A program made the translations under genes and the position numbers. A stretch of 64,000 nucleotides of DNA, taken from the NCBI RefSeq assembly GCF_014698795.1, contig NZ_JACJTR010000011.1, positions 1 through 64,000 on the forward strand. The letters are read 5' to 3'. Source of the DNA: Nostoc sp. FACHB-892 (GTDB lineage: Bacteria; Cyanobacteriota; Cyanobacteriia; Cyanobacteriales; Nostocaceae). Within the stretch, counting starts at the first letter, position 1. Each line of letters begins with the position of its first letter. Of the stretch, positions 48,334-57,375 are shown piece by piece. The notes under the pieces were generated by a model. It worked only from the letters and a program-made list of their open reading frames with translations, did not search any database and was not told the origin of the DNA.

Positions 48334-48700
48334 GGATTTGGTGTTCGATAAATTCCGTTCGCTTAATAGAATTATTGCAAAAATCAGCAGATAAGAGGAG
48401 AACAATAACGAGTTCTTTAGTACATAGTATGCTAGTACAGCTTGGCGCAAATAAACATAGCATTCGATAAAGCTGAAAAACGTGTATTATCGGTGATGTG
48501 CCTTCTGCCTTATTGTACTAGTTTGCTATTTTACGCTCTGGAACTCTTTATAGGTAAGTATTTAAGAAATATTTTCTGTTAGTTTGACAGTAAAATGATT
48601 AAAGCCTTTATTTTAGAGAGATTTTGGGTTTAACAAATTCATAATTGGTATAAGAAGTACTGAAGACCCCATAATTTTTTAACTAAAAATAGGAAAATTA
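48334..48700. other. spacer between the two repeat-protein genes
   Basis: About 370 bp with no gene and no obvious terminator. It ends with an AGGAAAA SD before the next ATG. It is long enough for a separate promoter, so operon status is undecided. Confidence 0.4.
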
Positions 48701-50494
48701 ATGCCAATGGAAGAGTCTGCTGTCAATCCCCTTAATGGTGGAGTTAATACCTCAAGTGCAGGTGGCGCTAGTAACCCGTATAGCGGTAGTTCCTTTGCTA
48801 CCAATGGCAGTTTGTCTCCTGAAGGTAGGCCGTTGACGGGTGGTAGCAATCTGTTATTAGGTAACGGTAACAATCCCATTGCAGGTGGCGCTATTAACCC
48901 GTTTGCAGGCGATGGTGGCAGTGGACTTCAGAAGTTGATCTTTGATCGATTAAAGTCAGTTTTGGGTGATAACTTTTTCAAGGATATTGACAACACATTG
49001 GCGGGAGGTAGTAACCCGTTTGCAGGCGGTGCTAATCCGTTTGCAGGAGGTAGTAACCCGCTTGCAGGCGGTTCTAATTCGGTTGCAGCTGGTGCTAATC
49101 CCTTTGCAGGCGGTGCTAACCCATTTGCAGGAGGTGGTAACCCGGTTGCAGGCGGTGCTAACCCCTTTGCTGGCGCTGGTAATCCGATCGCAGGTGGTGG
49201 AAACCCCTTTGCTGGCGCTGGTAATCCGTTTGCAGGTGGCTCTAATCCGTTTGCAGGAGGTGGTAACCCGATCGCAGGTGGGGCTAATCCCTTTGCAGGC
49301 GGTGCTAATGGTAGTAACCCGTTTGCAGGTGGCTCTAATCCGTTTGCAGGAGGTGGTAACCCGATCGCAGGTGGGGCTAATCCCTTTGCAGGCGGTGCTA
49401 ATGGTAGTAACCCGTTTGCAGGTGGCGCTAATCCGTTTGCAGGAGGTGGTAACCCGATCGCAGGTGGCGCTAATCCCCTTGCAGGCGGTGCTAATGGTAG
49501 TAACCCGTTTGCAGGTGGCGCTAATCCATTTGCAGGAGGTAGTAACCCGATCGCAGGTGGTGCTAATCCATTTGCAGGAGGTGCTAATCCGATCGCAGGT
49601 GCTGGAAGTTTGCTTCAACAATCACCTTTCGATCCGTTAAAAGAAGTCCTTGGTAATGGTAATAATATACCCTCTAGTAACGGTGGGAATACATCTAATC
49701 CTGGTAGCCAACGCTTTAATGAGGGCAACGCACCGGTTGGTAATGGTAACAGGAACTTTGGTAGTAATAACGCAACTATTGGTAATTTTAACTCGGATTA
49801 TGGCAGTAACAGTGCAACCATTGGGAATGGTAACTGGAACTTTAATAATGACAACACAACCATCGGTAATGGCAACTGGCTATTTGGAAAGGGTAACACA
49901 ACCCTTGGTAACGGCAACTGGTATTGGGACGACGGAAGTAATAATGCAACATTAGGTAATGGTAATTGGCACTTTGGCAGTGACAACGCAACCATTGGAA
50001 ACGGCAATTGGGACTTTGGTACAAATAACACAATTATTGGTAATGGTAACTGGGTTTTTACTAGTGGAAATGAAATTATTGGTAATGGCAATTGGTTAGC
50101 GAATACTGATAACACAAAAATTGGAAACGTTAATAATATCAGCAGTTTACAGTTATCCCCACTAGGGATAAAAACTGATGTTAACAATCTAATTGACTCT
50201 CTTATAGGTAAAATAGGTCAAAATTTTCTTGGGTTCACAGGAAATTTTGATGAATCGAGTAGCCAAACCTTTAACCGCCTCATCTCTTCTAAAAATGTTG
50301 GCAATGACACTGATATATCTAGCGATATTGAGCAACTTTTGGCATCACTCAGCCCAATTCAAGAAAATTTCATCAATTATCAGCCTGTGCAAAACCCTCA
50401 GCCTGTCTCAGAACCTGCTTCTTCAGTGTCATTGGTAGTAATGGGACTTATGTGTTTGCTGTTGTCACTGTTGAAAAAACAACAACACTGTTAA
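48701..50494 (+). CDS. NPFAGG/GNGNW repeat protein with PEP-CTERM-like tail
   Basis: A 597-aa protein in three parts. Residues ~70-305 are tandem heptads of NPFAGGA/NPIAGGG type. Residues ~345-475 are about nine 14-16-residue repeats with the core IGNGNW-x-F-xx-xN-x-T, likely a beta-solenoid with Asn and Trp ladders. The C-terminus (VSEPASS, a hydrophobic run VSLVVMGLMCLLLSLL, then KKQQHC) resembles a PEP-CTERM sorting signal with SEP in place of PEP. There is no N-terminal signal peptide although the start is well supported (AGGA SD at the right distance), which is odd for an exported PEP-CTERM protein. The role is unknown; a sheath or surface structural protein is possible. Confidence 0.75.
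   Translation: MPMEESAVNPLNGGVNTSSAGGASNPYSGSSFATNGSLSPEGRPLTGGSNLLLGNGNNPIAGGAINPFAGDGGSGLQKLIFDRLKSVLGDNFFKDIDNTLAGGSNPFAGGANPFAGGSNPLAGGSNSVAAGANPFAGGANPFAGGGNPVAGGANPFAGAGNPIAGGGNPFAGAGNPFAGGSNPFAGGGNPIAGGANPFAGGANGSNPFAGGSNPFAGGGNPIAGGANPFAGGANGSNPFAGGANPFAGGGNPIAGGANPLAGGANGSNPFAGGANPFAGGSNPIAGGANPFAGGANPIAGAGSLLQQSPFDPLKEVLGNGNNIPSSNGGNTSNPGSQRFNEGNAPVGNGNRNFGSNNATIGNFNSDYGSNSATIGNGNWNFNNDNTTIGNGNWLFGKGNTTLGNGNWYWDDGSNNATLGNGNWHFGSDNATIGNGNWDFGTNNTIIGNGNWVFTSGNEIIGNGNWLANTDNTKIGNVNNISSLQLSPLGIKTDVNNLIDSLIGKIGQNFLGFTGNFDESSSQTFNRLISSKNVGNDTDISSDIEQLLASLSPIQENFINYQPVQNPQPVSEPASSVSLVVMGLMCLLLSLLKKQQHC
49002..49602 (+). repeat. 21-bp units with a 93-bp higher-order repeat
   Basis: About 600 bp of 21-bp units (G-G-x-N-P-F-A). 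From 49259 a 93-bp higher-order unit (four 21-bp units plus GCTAATGGT) starts at 49259, 49352, 49445 and 49538. Copies are almost identical, and many units carry CCGATCGCAGG. Expansion and contraction by recombination is expected. Confidence 0.92.
49733..50123 (+). repeat. 42-bp repeats encoding GNGNW units
   Basis: About nine units of roughly 42 bp, one of 48 bp. DNA identity is lower than in the NPFAGG array while the protein pattern is kept, so this array looks older and under selection at protein level. Confidence 0.85.
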
Positions 50495-50589
50495 CGTAAA
50501 TTCACTCTTTCTAAACTTATTGCGATCGCAACGCAGTCTTAATACTACTCGCTTCAGAAGATTTGTAGGTTGGGCTGCGCTTGCTTTTT

Positions 50590-52053
50590 TCACTCCCGTC
50601 TCTCTGCCCTAATCTGCTTATCCGCTTGTTGTCTTAAACTGGTGACACCTGCTTGGCTTAAAGTCATTGCAGTGATATTGCCTGTGTCATCCCTTTCAAA
50701 GCAAATACTTGTATTTACTGTTTTAGCAAAGAATTCTAACTCTGATGTAGGAAAAAACTGTAACGGTGGTTGCTGGTCAAATTGTATAAACAAATTTTCA
50801 TTCTGGGTCACTACTTTGAACTGCAATCCAGACTTTGTTGAGTATAACCCTGAGTACTTCTCAGTTTGCGACAGGGTGATGATTGGTTTTTCTTTCTCAA
50901 ACACGTCAGGCCAGTCATACTCAAGCGCGATCGCTCGCATTACTTCTTGTATCAGTTCAACTTCATTCGAGTTGAGCATGACAACAGCACCTTTTCCAAT
51001 ATGCGCGTAAACACGCATCAATGCTACAAATCCTTTATTTTTACCACTATGAAAAAAGTAGAAACCATCACCAATTCCACCACCCGCAAAGAATCCTAAT
51101 CCCACAAATAATCCATTCCCTAAACCTACAAATGATTCATTTGCTCCTTGGGTTTGCTCGATCTGCTGGGGACGCAACATTTCTTCTACCGTCTCTTTAC
51201 TCCACACACTAGGAGAGAACCCATGCAATACTCGCAACAGTTCAACGCCAACTTTGGCTAAATCTGATGCCGTTGTCCACAAACCGGCTGCTGCCATCTC
51301 AGGATAAATGTGGTACTTGCCTTCAAGTGGAACACCAGAAAACGGATGAGCCGTTGCTGCTTTTTCTGACCAATCATTGGGAAGCGGCTGCTGGTAAGTG
51401 CTATTTGTCATACCCAACGGATCGAGTACCAATTCGCGCATAATTTCTGAAAAAGGTTGCTTGAGCAAATCAACCAATACCTGTTGAGCAACTGTTATGC
51501 CGCCACCCGAATAGCGATGATGCAAACCAGGGATGATATTGACCTCCACTTTATCGGTATTGGCTGGAGGTTCGCCATTGAGAACTTGAAGTGTGGTTGG
51601 CAATGGATCTGAGTTGGAATAGCCTGGAAAACCATGCACCGTAAAGCCAGCAGTGTGGCTTAATAATTGGCGTAACGTTATTCGAGGTTGCCAATCTGCG
51701 ATCGCAGGTACACGCCATGAGGTGAGATAGGTATTGACATCCTCATCCAGATTGAGACGACCTTGCTGTGCAAGATGCATAACTGCTAAAGCAAAAACAG
51801 GTTTGCTGATTGAGGCTGCTTGAAACAATGTGTTTGGTGTAACTTCACGAGTTGTTTTGGCCTCACACACCCCAAATCCACGCGCCCATTCGATTTTAAA
51901 ATCATTAATAACTGCAATACTGATACCTGGGGTGTGGTGATGTGCTAATTGCTCACTCAATGTTTTCGGTAGACCAAATTTTCCTTCTAACGCCGTTGCT
52001 GGCAGAAGATTATTGATGACACCCTCAATGCGTTGCTCAATGGATTGCAGCAT
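50590..52053 (-). CDS. serine beta-lactamase-like hydrolase
   Basis: A 487-aa protein of the class C/DD-peptidase-like fold. SISK (~81) gives the catalytic Ser/Lys, YSGGG (~180) stands for the Y-x-N motif, and HSGKNKG (~336) for K-T-G. A ~90-residue C-terminal domain with YSTKSGLQFKV is common in this family. No signal peptide was found, so it is probably cytosolic and an esterase or amidase rather than a resistance enzyme. It starts about 100 bp downstream of the PaiB-like gene on the same strand. Confidence 0.87.
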   Translation of the reverse strand: MLQSIEQRIEGVINNLLPATALEGKFGLPKTLSEQLAHHHTPGISIAVINDFKIEWARGFGVCEAKTTREVTPNTLFQAASISKPVFALAVMHLAQQGRLNLDEDVNTYLTSWRVPAIADWQPRITLRQLLSHTAGFTVHGFPGYSNSDPLPTTLQVLNGEPPANTDKVEVNIIPGLHHRYSGGGITVAQQVLVDLLKQPFSEIMRELVLDPLGMTNSTYQQPLPNDWSEKAATAHPFSGVPLEGKYHIYPEMAAAGLWTTASDLAKVGVELLRVLHGFSPSVWSKETVEEMLRPQQIEQTQGANESFVGLGNGLFVGLGFFAGGGIGDGFYFFHSGKNKGFVALMRVYAHIGKGAVVMLNSNEVELIQEVMRAIALEYDWPDVFEKEKPIITLSQTEKYSGLYSTKSGLQFKVVTQNENLFIQFDQQPPLQFFPTSELEFFAKTVNTSICFERDDTGNITAMTLSQAGVTSLRQQADKQIRAERRE

Positions 52054-52154
52054 TGGTATACGCCACTTTTGCGTTCTAAATTTATCAGTGCTATCTAATT
52101 TTAACTCTGCGATCGCACTACAAAGTTAAGTTAATACATCGACCGCCTAGGCAA

Positions 52155-52796
52155 TTATCCCGACAAATTTTCACCAGTTTCAAGATTCTGTTTCATTGCA
52201 GCACCTATGCCATGAACAGTTGATTCTGTACTTTGTAACAACGAATGTGCAACATTATTCTGGTCAAAATGACTGCGATTTTGGCTAAGTTTGTATTTGC
52301 CTTCCAACCGTGTCACGGTCATCTCAAAACCAATGATGCCGTTCATCATTCCTTCGCGAAAGTTATCGGATAAACTATGCCATTGAGATTTATACTCAGA
52401 ACCATAGGTGTCAATCATCTCCTCAATCATCTTATCCATCAATTCTGGCGAATCACTGAGGGTAATAACTTGGGGCACACCATAAGCGTGTACAGCGATG
52501 TAGTTCCACGTTGGTACACTCTCTTGTTTCTCATACAAAGATGGCGAAATATAAGCATGAGGGCCAGTGAAGACAGCCAGTGTCTCGCCTACCCCAAAGA
52601 CCTGCCATTGAGGATTTGGTTTAGCAAGATGACCCGATAGCTTAACCACATTATTTTGCACTGTGACAACTAGCGGAATATGTGAGGCAATAGGGACATC
52701 ATTTAAAATAGACACCAATGTGGCAAAACTATTAGCATGCATGAAAGTGACAAGTTTTTCAATGTCATCTTCTCGAAAAGCGCTTGGGATGTACAT
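52155..52796 (-). CDS. PaiB-like FMN-binding protein
   Basis: A 213-aa protein beginning MYIPSAFREDD, with HIPLVV (~39), GHLAKPNPQW (~55), FTGPHAYISPSLY (~75), PTWNYIAVHAYG (~93) and an IIGFEM near 160. These are the landmarks of the PaiB/transcriptional-repressor group of split-barrel flavoproteins. In Bacillus PaiB affects sporulation and protease genes; here the role is unknown. Confidence 0.9.
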   Translation of the reverse strand: MYIPSAFREDDIEKLVTFMHANSFATLVSILNDVPIASHIPLVVTVQNNVVKLSGHLAKPNPQWQVFGVGETLAVFTGPHAYISPSLYEKQESVPTWNYIAVHAYGVPQVITLSDSPELMDKMIEEMIDTYGSEYKSQWHSLSDNFREGMMNGIIGFEMTVTRLEGKYKLSQNRSHFDQNNVAHSLLQSTESTVHGIGAAMKQNLETGENLSG

Positions 52797-52924
52797 GATG
52801 CTTTAACCTTACTCTCATTCCTTTGGACACATAATAACGAGAGATGTTGTAGTTTTTTAAGGTATAGGTATACTTTTATCGCTCAAACGCCCTTAGAGAA
52901 AATCATAGTCTTATGGTGCGATCG

Positions 52925-53764
52925 CTAATCTACAAACAATTCTGCTGATAATTCACCTTCAGCAACCTTTGTTACAGAACCTGTCATAGAAATCGTAAAA
53001 TCATTGTTGATTTGGATCAAAATTTCTCCACCAGGCATTTGCACAGTAATAGAGGAATCGCACAAACCAAGTTTATGTGCAACAGCCGCGGCTGCACTGC
53101 TGCTACTACCTGAAGCTAAAGTGTAGCCAGCGCCCCTTTCCCAAATTTCAATTTGGATGGTATTTCGGTTCAAGACTTTCATGAATTGAACATTAGTACG
53201 ATTTGGAAAAAGGGGATGAACTTCTAATATTGGCCCATACTGTTTGGCAATGGCGGGCTTGACTTCAGCTAAAGGAATTACACAGTGAGGATTGCCAATA
53301 GTCGCGGCACAAAAGGTAAAAGTTTCATCGCTAAGATTGATTCTTTCTTCAATTACTTCTCTGCGATCGCCAACTACTGGGATATCATTACTCCAAAAGC
53401 TAACTTTTCCCATCTCTACCCGAACCGTTTTCCCTGCATTTTGGATAACCGATTGAACCAATCCGCCTACAGTTTCAATTGAGAATGACTCTTCGCTTAC
53501 AAGGCCTCTATCCCAGAGATAGCGAGAAAAAATCCGCAGTCCATTACCACTCTTTTCTGCCTCACTTCCGTCTGGATTGAAGATGCGTAATGCAAACTGG
53601 GCTGTTTCAGATGTTAATGGGCCCAACAATATACCATCTGAGCCAATTCCAAAATTTCGATGGCAAATTATTTTAATTTTTTCCGAAGTAAGTGGAAATA
53701 ATAAATCCTGGGGATTAATAACTAGATAATCGTTGCCAAGAGCATGATATTTGTAGAACTTCAT
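52925..53764 (-). CDS. DapF-like epimerase fold, both catalytic Cys replaced by Ser
   Basis: A 279-aa member of the diaminopimelate-epimerase family, begun at ATG 53764 (MKFYKYHALGND). The two DapF catalytic motifs are present but altered: N-x-DGSE-xx-x-C-GNG reads NPDGSEAEKSGNG, and ERGAGxTxACGSG reads ERGAGYTLASGSSSS. Both cysteines are Ser, with the surrounding residues well kept. Cys-dependent two-base epimerisation should therefore fail, so a different reaction or a binding role is likely. It follows a GNAT gene by 48 bp and probably shares its transcript. Confidence 0.85.
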   Translation of the reverse strand: MKFYKYHALGNDYLVINPQDLLFPLTSEKIKIICHRNFGIGSDGILLGPLTSETAQFALRIFNPDGSEAEKSGNGLRIFSRYLWDRGLVSEESFSIETVGGLVQSVIQNAGKTVRVEMGKVSFWSNDIPVVGDRREVIEERINLSDETFTFCAATIGNPHCVIPLAEVKPAIAKQYGPILEVHPLFPNRTNVQFMKVLNRNTIQIEIWERGAGYTLASGSSSSAAAAVAHKLGLCDSSITVQMPGGEILIQINNDFTISMTGSVTKVAEGELSAELFVD

Positions 53765-53812
53765 CAATTTAGGTTGATCACACACCACTACAAGGCAAAA
53801 AAAATGCTGTAC

Positions 53813-54292
53813 TTAAATTAAACCTAATTGCATTATATTCCCTTCAGAGAAACCGATGCTGGAGTAAACTGGTTTACCCGATGGCGAAGCGTTAAGAAGC
53901 ACTCGCGTGCAACCGATGACTTTTAAATATTCAATTGCTCTATTAGTTAGGCATTTAGCAATGCCTTGTCTGCGGTAAGATTGTTCAACGTAAACCCCCC
54001 AAATATATCCAAATTTGCGGTATTCATCTTTGAAAACATTCGGGTACAAACCTGCAAACAGTTGACAGCTTGCAGAACCCACAACTGTATTATCAACCTC
54101 TGCAACAAAAGCATTATAAAACAAATCTCGACGCGCCTCTTTTATGAATTTGAGAGTAGTATTCTGCCACTCCAAATGGATATTACTCTCATGCACACCA
54201 ATATCTAGCCACATTTGATAAAAGTGTTTTGCAATCAGTAAGTCTTCTGTGGTTGTGGCTTCTCTAATATTGATATGTTGTTCTGTTAGCAT
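53813..54292 (-). CDS. GNAT-family N-acetyltransferase
   Basis: A 159-aa GNAT protein. The acetyl-CoA-binding motif A is VEQSYRRQGIAKCLTNRA (Q/R-x-x-G-x-A, ~103-120), preceded by AFVAEVDNTVVGSAS and followed by NASPSGKPVYSSIGF (motif B). The substrate is unknown. Its pairing with the Cys-less DapF paralogue suggests both act on one small amine or amino acid, an inference from operon position. Confidence 0.9.
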   Translation of the reverse strand: MLTEQHINIREATTTEDLLIAKHFYQMWLDIGVHESNIHLEWQNTTLKFIKEARRDLFYNAFVAEVDNTVVGSASCQLFAGLYPNVFKDEYRKFGYIWGVYVEQSYRRQGIAKCLTNRAIEYLKVIGCTRVLLNASPSGKPVYSSIGFSEGNIMQLGLI

Positions 54293-54324
54293 GATTTTCC
54301 AACGAATTTTCGGAACTCACACTT

Positions 54325-54356
54325 AACTCCTCCCCTAATTAGGGGAGGAGTTTTTT
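54325..54356 (+). terminator. perfect palindrome with T-run
   Basis: AACTCCTCCCCTAATTAGGGGAGGAGTT (54325-54352) is a perfect 28-bp palindrome followed by T's on the plus strand. No plus-strand gene ends here. On the minus strand, where leuA ends 64 bp earlier in the direction of transcription, the run before the hairpin is A-rich and none follows. It probably ends leuA transcription less classically, or separates leuA from the GNAT operon. Confidence 0.6.
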
Positions 54357-54415
54357 AGCTGATGCTAAAAATAAGGTGCCGTGCTTTTATTATGAGCAGT
54401 TTAACAGATAGATTC

Positions 54416-56017
54416 TCAGACTTTCTGTGTAGATACTTCTTGCTTTTCTTGAGTTCGCAAAGATGCATACAACCTATTTAACGCATTTACATAAGCTTGT
54501 GCAGATGCCACGATGATATCTGTGTTCGCTGCATGACCAGAAAACACTTTAGATTCATAACGTAAACGAATTGTCACTTCTCCAATGGCATCAATACCTG
54601 CTGTTACTGACTGCACAGAAAACTCAATCAACTCGTTGGGCACATTCACCACACGGTTGATGGCTTTGTAAACTGCATCTACTGGTCCAGTGCCGATCGC
54701 AGCATCGGTTAATTCTTCACCTTCTGGGGTGCGGAGGGTGACTGTAGCAGTGGGGCGGGCGTTGCTACCACAGGAAACTTGCACCAACTCTACCCGGAAC
54801 AAATCGGGTGCTTGTTGGATTTCATCGTTAACGATCGCTTCCAAATCCCAATCAGAAATATCTTTCTTTTTATCTGCTACCTCTTTGAATCTGACAAATG
54901 CTTTATTTAACTCAGTATCTGACAGTTCAAAGCCCAATTCTTTCAACCGGGTGCGGAAAGCATTTCTCCCTGAATGTTTGCCCAAAACTATTTGATTGTC
55001 TGTTAACCCAATCAATTGAGCATCCATAATTTCGTAGGTGAGCTTATTTTTTAGCACACCATCTTGATGAATTCCAGACTCATGAGCAAAGGCATTCGCC
55101 CCGACGATCGCTTTATTTGGTTGTACTAACATTCCCGTCAAATTGGAAACTAAGCGTGAGGTTTTGTAAATTTGTCGGGTGTCGATATTTGTCAGGGCTT
55201 CTTGAGATTCTTCTGGTCTTCCCAAATAGGGATTAAAATATTGCCGTCGCACATGCAGCGCCATCACCAATTCTTCTAGTGATGCATTTCCGGCACGTTC
55301 GCCAATGCCATTGATGGTACATTCTAGTTGCCGTGCGCCATTTTTGACCGCTTCTAAGAAGTTAGCAACTGCCAAGCCTAAATCATTATGACCGTGAACG
55401 GAAATAATCGCTTGGTCGATGTTGGGGACATTTTCGATAATCCCCTTAATGATTGCCCCAAACTCGCTAGGGGTGGTGTAACCAACTGTATCGGGAATGT
55501 TAACTGTTGTTGCACCAGCTGCGATCGTTCGCTCTAACACTTGGTAAAGAAATTCTGGATCGGAACGAGCCGCATCCATCGGCGAAAATTCCACATCTGT
55601 CACGAAGGACTTGGCATAAGCTACCATTTCTTCGGCGATCGCTAGCACTTCTGCCCGTGACTTCCGCAATTGATACTCTAAATGTATGTCAGAAGTCGAA
55701 ATAAACGTGTGAATTCTGGCGTTAACTGCGGGTTTTAATGCTTCTGCGGCTGCTTCAATATCTGCTTTAATTGCTCTTGCCAAACTGCAAATTACCGGGC
55801 CATTTTCTGTCCCTACAATTTTGGCAATCTTGCTGACTGCTTCAAAATCTCCGGGACTGGCAAAGGCAAAGCCTGCCTCAATTATATCCACACCCAAACG
55901 CGCCAGTTGCTTGGCAATAACTAGCTTTTCATCTATATTTAGAGTCGCTCCTGGACACTGCTCTCCATCTCGCAGTGTAGTATCAAAAATGATGATTCGA
56001 TCTGTTTTGTTTGTCAT
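54416..56017 (-). CDS. leuA: 2-isopropylmalate synthase
   Basis: A 533-aa enzyme of the first committed step to leucine. [12 protein letters not shown] (~12) and the metal site HGHNDLG (~205) belong to the catalytic barrel. [11 protein letters not shown] and [15 protein letters not shown] follow. The C-terminal ~130 residues form the LeuA regulatory (leucine feedback) domain. The length is full. There is a 96-bp AT-rich upstream gap to the NYN gene; no leader peptide was recognised. Confidence 0.97.
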   Translation of the reverse strand: MTNKTDRIIIFDTTLRDGEQCPGATLNIDEKLVIAKQLARLGVDIIEAGFAFASPGDFEAVSKIAKIVGTENGPVICSLARAIKADIEAAAEALKPAVNARIHTFISTSDIHLEYQLRKSRAEVLAIAEEMVAYAKSFVTDVEFSPMDAARSDPEFLYQVLERTIAAGATTVNIPDTVGYTTPSEFGAIIKGIIENVPNIDQAIISVHGHNDLGLAVANFLEAVKNGARQLECTINGIGERAGNASLEELVMALHVRRQYFNPYLGRPEESQEALTNIDTRQIYKTSRLVSNLTGMLVQPNKAIVGANAFAHESGIHQDGVLKNKLTYEIMDAQLIGLTDNQIVLGKHSGRNAFRTRLKELGFELSDTELNKAFVRFKEVADKKKDISDWDLEAIVNDEIQQAPDLFRVELVQVSCGSNARPTATVTLRTPEGEELTDAAIGTGPVDAVYKAINRVVNVPNELIEFSVQSVTAGIDAIGEVTIRLRYESKVFSGHAANTDIIVASAQAYVNALNRLYASLRTQEKQEVSTQKV

Positions 56018-56113
56018 TTGCGGTTTTTTGTTTAGTTTTTACTTGTGGATCAAAATATCTTCAAACTTAGTTTTTCTTTATACTCTTGCCTTTGTAAATA
56101 ATTGTTAAGAATA

Positions 56114-56635
56114 CTAACCTTCTGTTTTTTCTATTTGATCTCTGATATCATTTAAATCTATATATCTGTCAGTAGCATTGCGTAGCTCTCTAGCTATCAT
56201 TCCTTCTGTCGATACTACTGTAATATGTGTATTTTTTGATCGTAATAGTTCGATTGCTCTTTCAAAATCTCCATCACCACTGAATAATACTACTCGGTCA
56301 TACTGGTCTACTGTATTAAACATATCTACAACAATTTCAATATCTAAATTCGCTTTTTGCGAGTAACGACCAGAAGTATCATCATAATATTCTTTAAGAA
56401 TTTTAGTTCTGACTGTATATCCTAGACTAATTAGAGCATCTCTAAAACCTCGCTGATCTTGTGGGTCTTTTAAGCCAGTGTACCAGAATGCATTAATTAA
56501 TGTTGTTTCTGATTGCTCATGTTTGAAGTATTCTAAAACTCGCCGCGGGTCAAAAAACCAACCATTTTTTTGTTGAGCATAGAACATATTGTTTCCATCT
56601 ACAAAAATAGACAGACGATTCATTGGAGAACCCAT
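56114..56635 (-). CDS. LabA-like NYN domain protein
   Basis: A 173-aa NYN/DUF88 protein. Conserved acidic residues of the PIN-like site: FVDGNNMFY (~11), KANLDIEIVVDM (~93) and LFSGDGDFERAI (~116). The family includes LabA, which affects circadian output in Synechococcus, and other putative RNases. The start is either MGSPM at 56635 or MNRLSIF at 56623. Upstream is a long gap. Confidence 0.88.
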   Translation of the reverse strand: MGSPMNRLSIFVDGNNMFYAQQKNGWFFDPRRVLEYFKHEQSETTLINAFWYTGLKDPQDQRGFRDALISLGYTVRTKILKEYYDDTSGRYSQKANLDIEIVVDMFNTVDQYDRVVLFSGDGDFERAIELLRSKNTHITVVSTEGMIARELRNATDRYIDLNDIRDQIEKTEG

Positions 56636-56998
56636 ACAAATTTACACCTAATAATATATATGAATTTAGATGGAACAATAGATTATAGCAATTTTCAAAT
56701 GCCTTGTTTGCTAATATCTATAAACTAACTCTTCATCTGTAGCTTTTATCCTACCTCTTTCAAGGCATAAAAACGCCTGCAACATTGGAGTTGAGATCCT
56801 GGGTGCTAAACCTTATTCACCTCCGGCACTGCAACAGCCACCCTGTGATCAAAATCTACCAATAAAATTGAAGCAGTAACAGGATTCATAGCTGGATAAC
56901 ACTAAAGTTTACTCCTAAAGAGGTATGGCATAGGCTTAGGGTAGGATATAAGTTGATGCCTATCTATAGGTAAAGCTTTCATTATAAGGATATGCTTT

Positions 56999-57145
56999 AT
57001 GGAGAGTACCAATATTGCGCCAAAGACAGAAGACGGACTTGGAACAGCTTCCGGTAATACACCTAGTCAAGAGAGTACTTGTTGGTTAAATGAAGCTAAA
57101 ATATCGCCGCAACCAAGTACAGAGACGAAGCAGATCCAGCTATAA
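56999..57145 (+). CDS. small ORF with strong SD, unknown
   Basis: A 48-residue frame, MESTNIAPKTEDGLGTASGN...TKQIQL, starts at ATG 56999 with an AAGGA SD 8 nt before it and ends at TAA 57145. It is Thr/Ser/Gln-rich, has one Cys (ESTCW) and no membrane segment. It is not similar to anything I know. It lies 230 bp upstream of the CHASE2 kinase on the same strand, so it could be a leader gene or a secreted/processed peptide. Of 56636-57375, the rest shows nothing else. Confidence 0.45.
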   Translation: MESTNIAPKTEDGLGTASGNTPSQESTCWLNEAKISPQPSTETKQIQL

Positions 57146-57375
57146 TCTGTGAGACGATCACTAGTTGTAACTCACTCAACAGAAAAATAATAAGTTAGAC
57201 AGTACCTGAGTAGGAATCTCTTGGAGACTATCTTTGCCAATAAAAGTTTGTTGATGAATAGAAGATACTTTACAAATGTATAAGATTGTCATTTAAGTCT
57301 TATTTCAATGTGCTTGTACTAAAACGTGGTCTGAATAAATAAAAGTGTTGGACTTAAATCAATCAGTAACACGAT

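Noticed and set aside
47673-48450. Pro-, Thr- or Val-rich ORFs opposite the Gly-rich gene
   Set aside because: Shadow frames of the 21-bp repeat; the sense frame has the SD and the non-repeat flanking sequence.
48956-49640. Long ORFs of about 220 codons in other frames across the NPFAGG array
   Set aside because: Same repeat effect; they end where the repeat ends.
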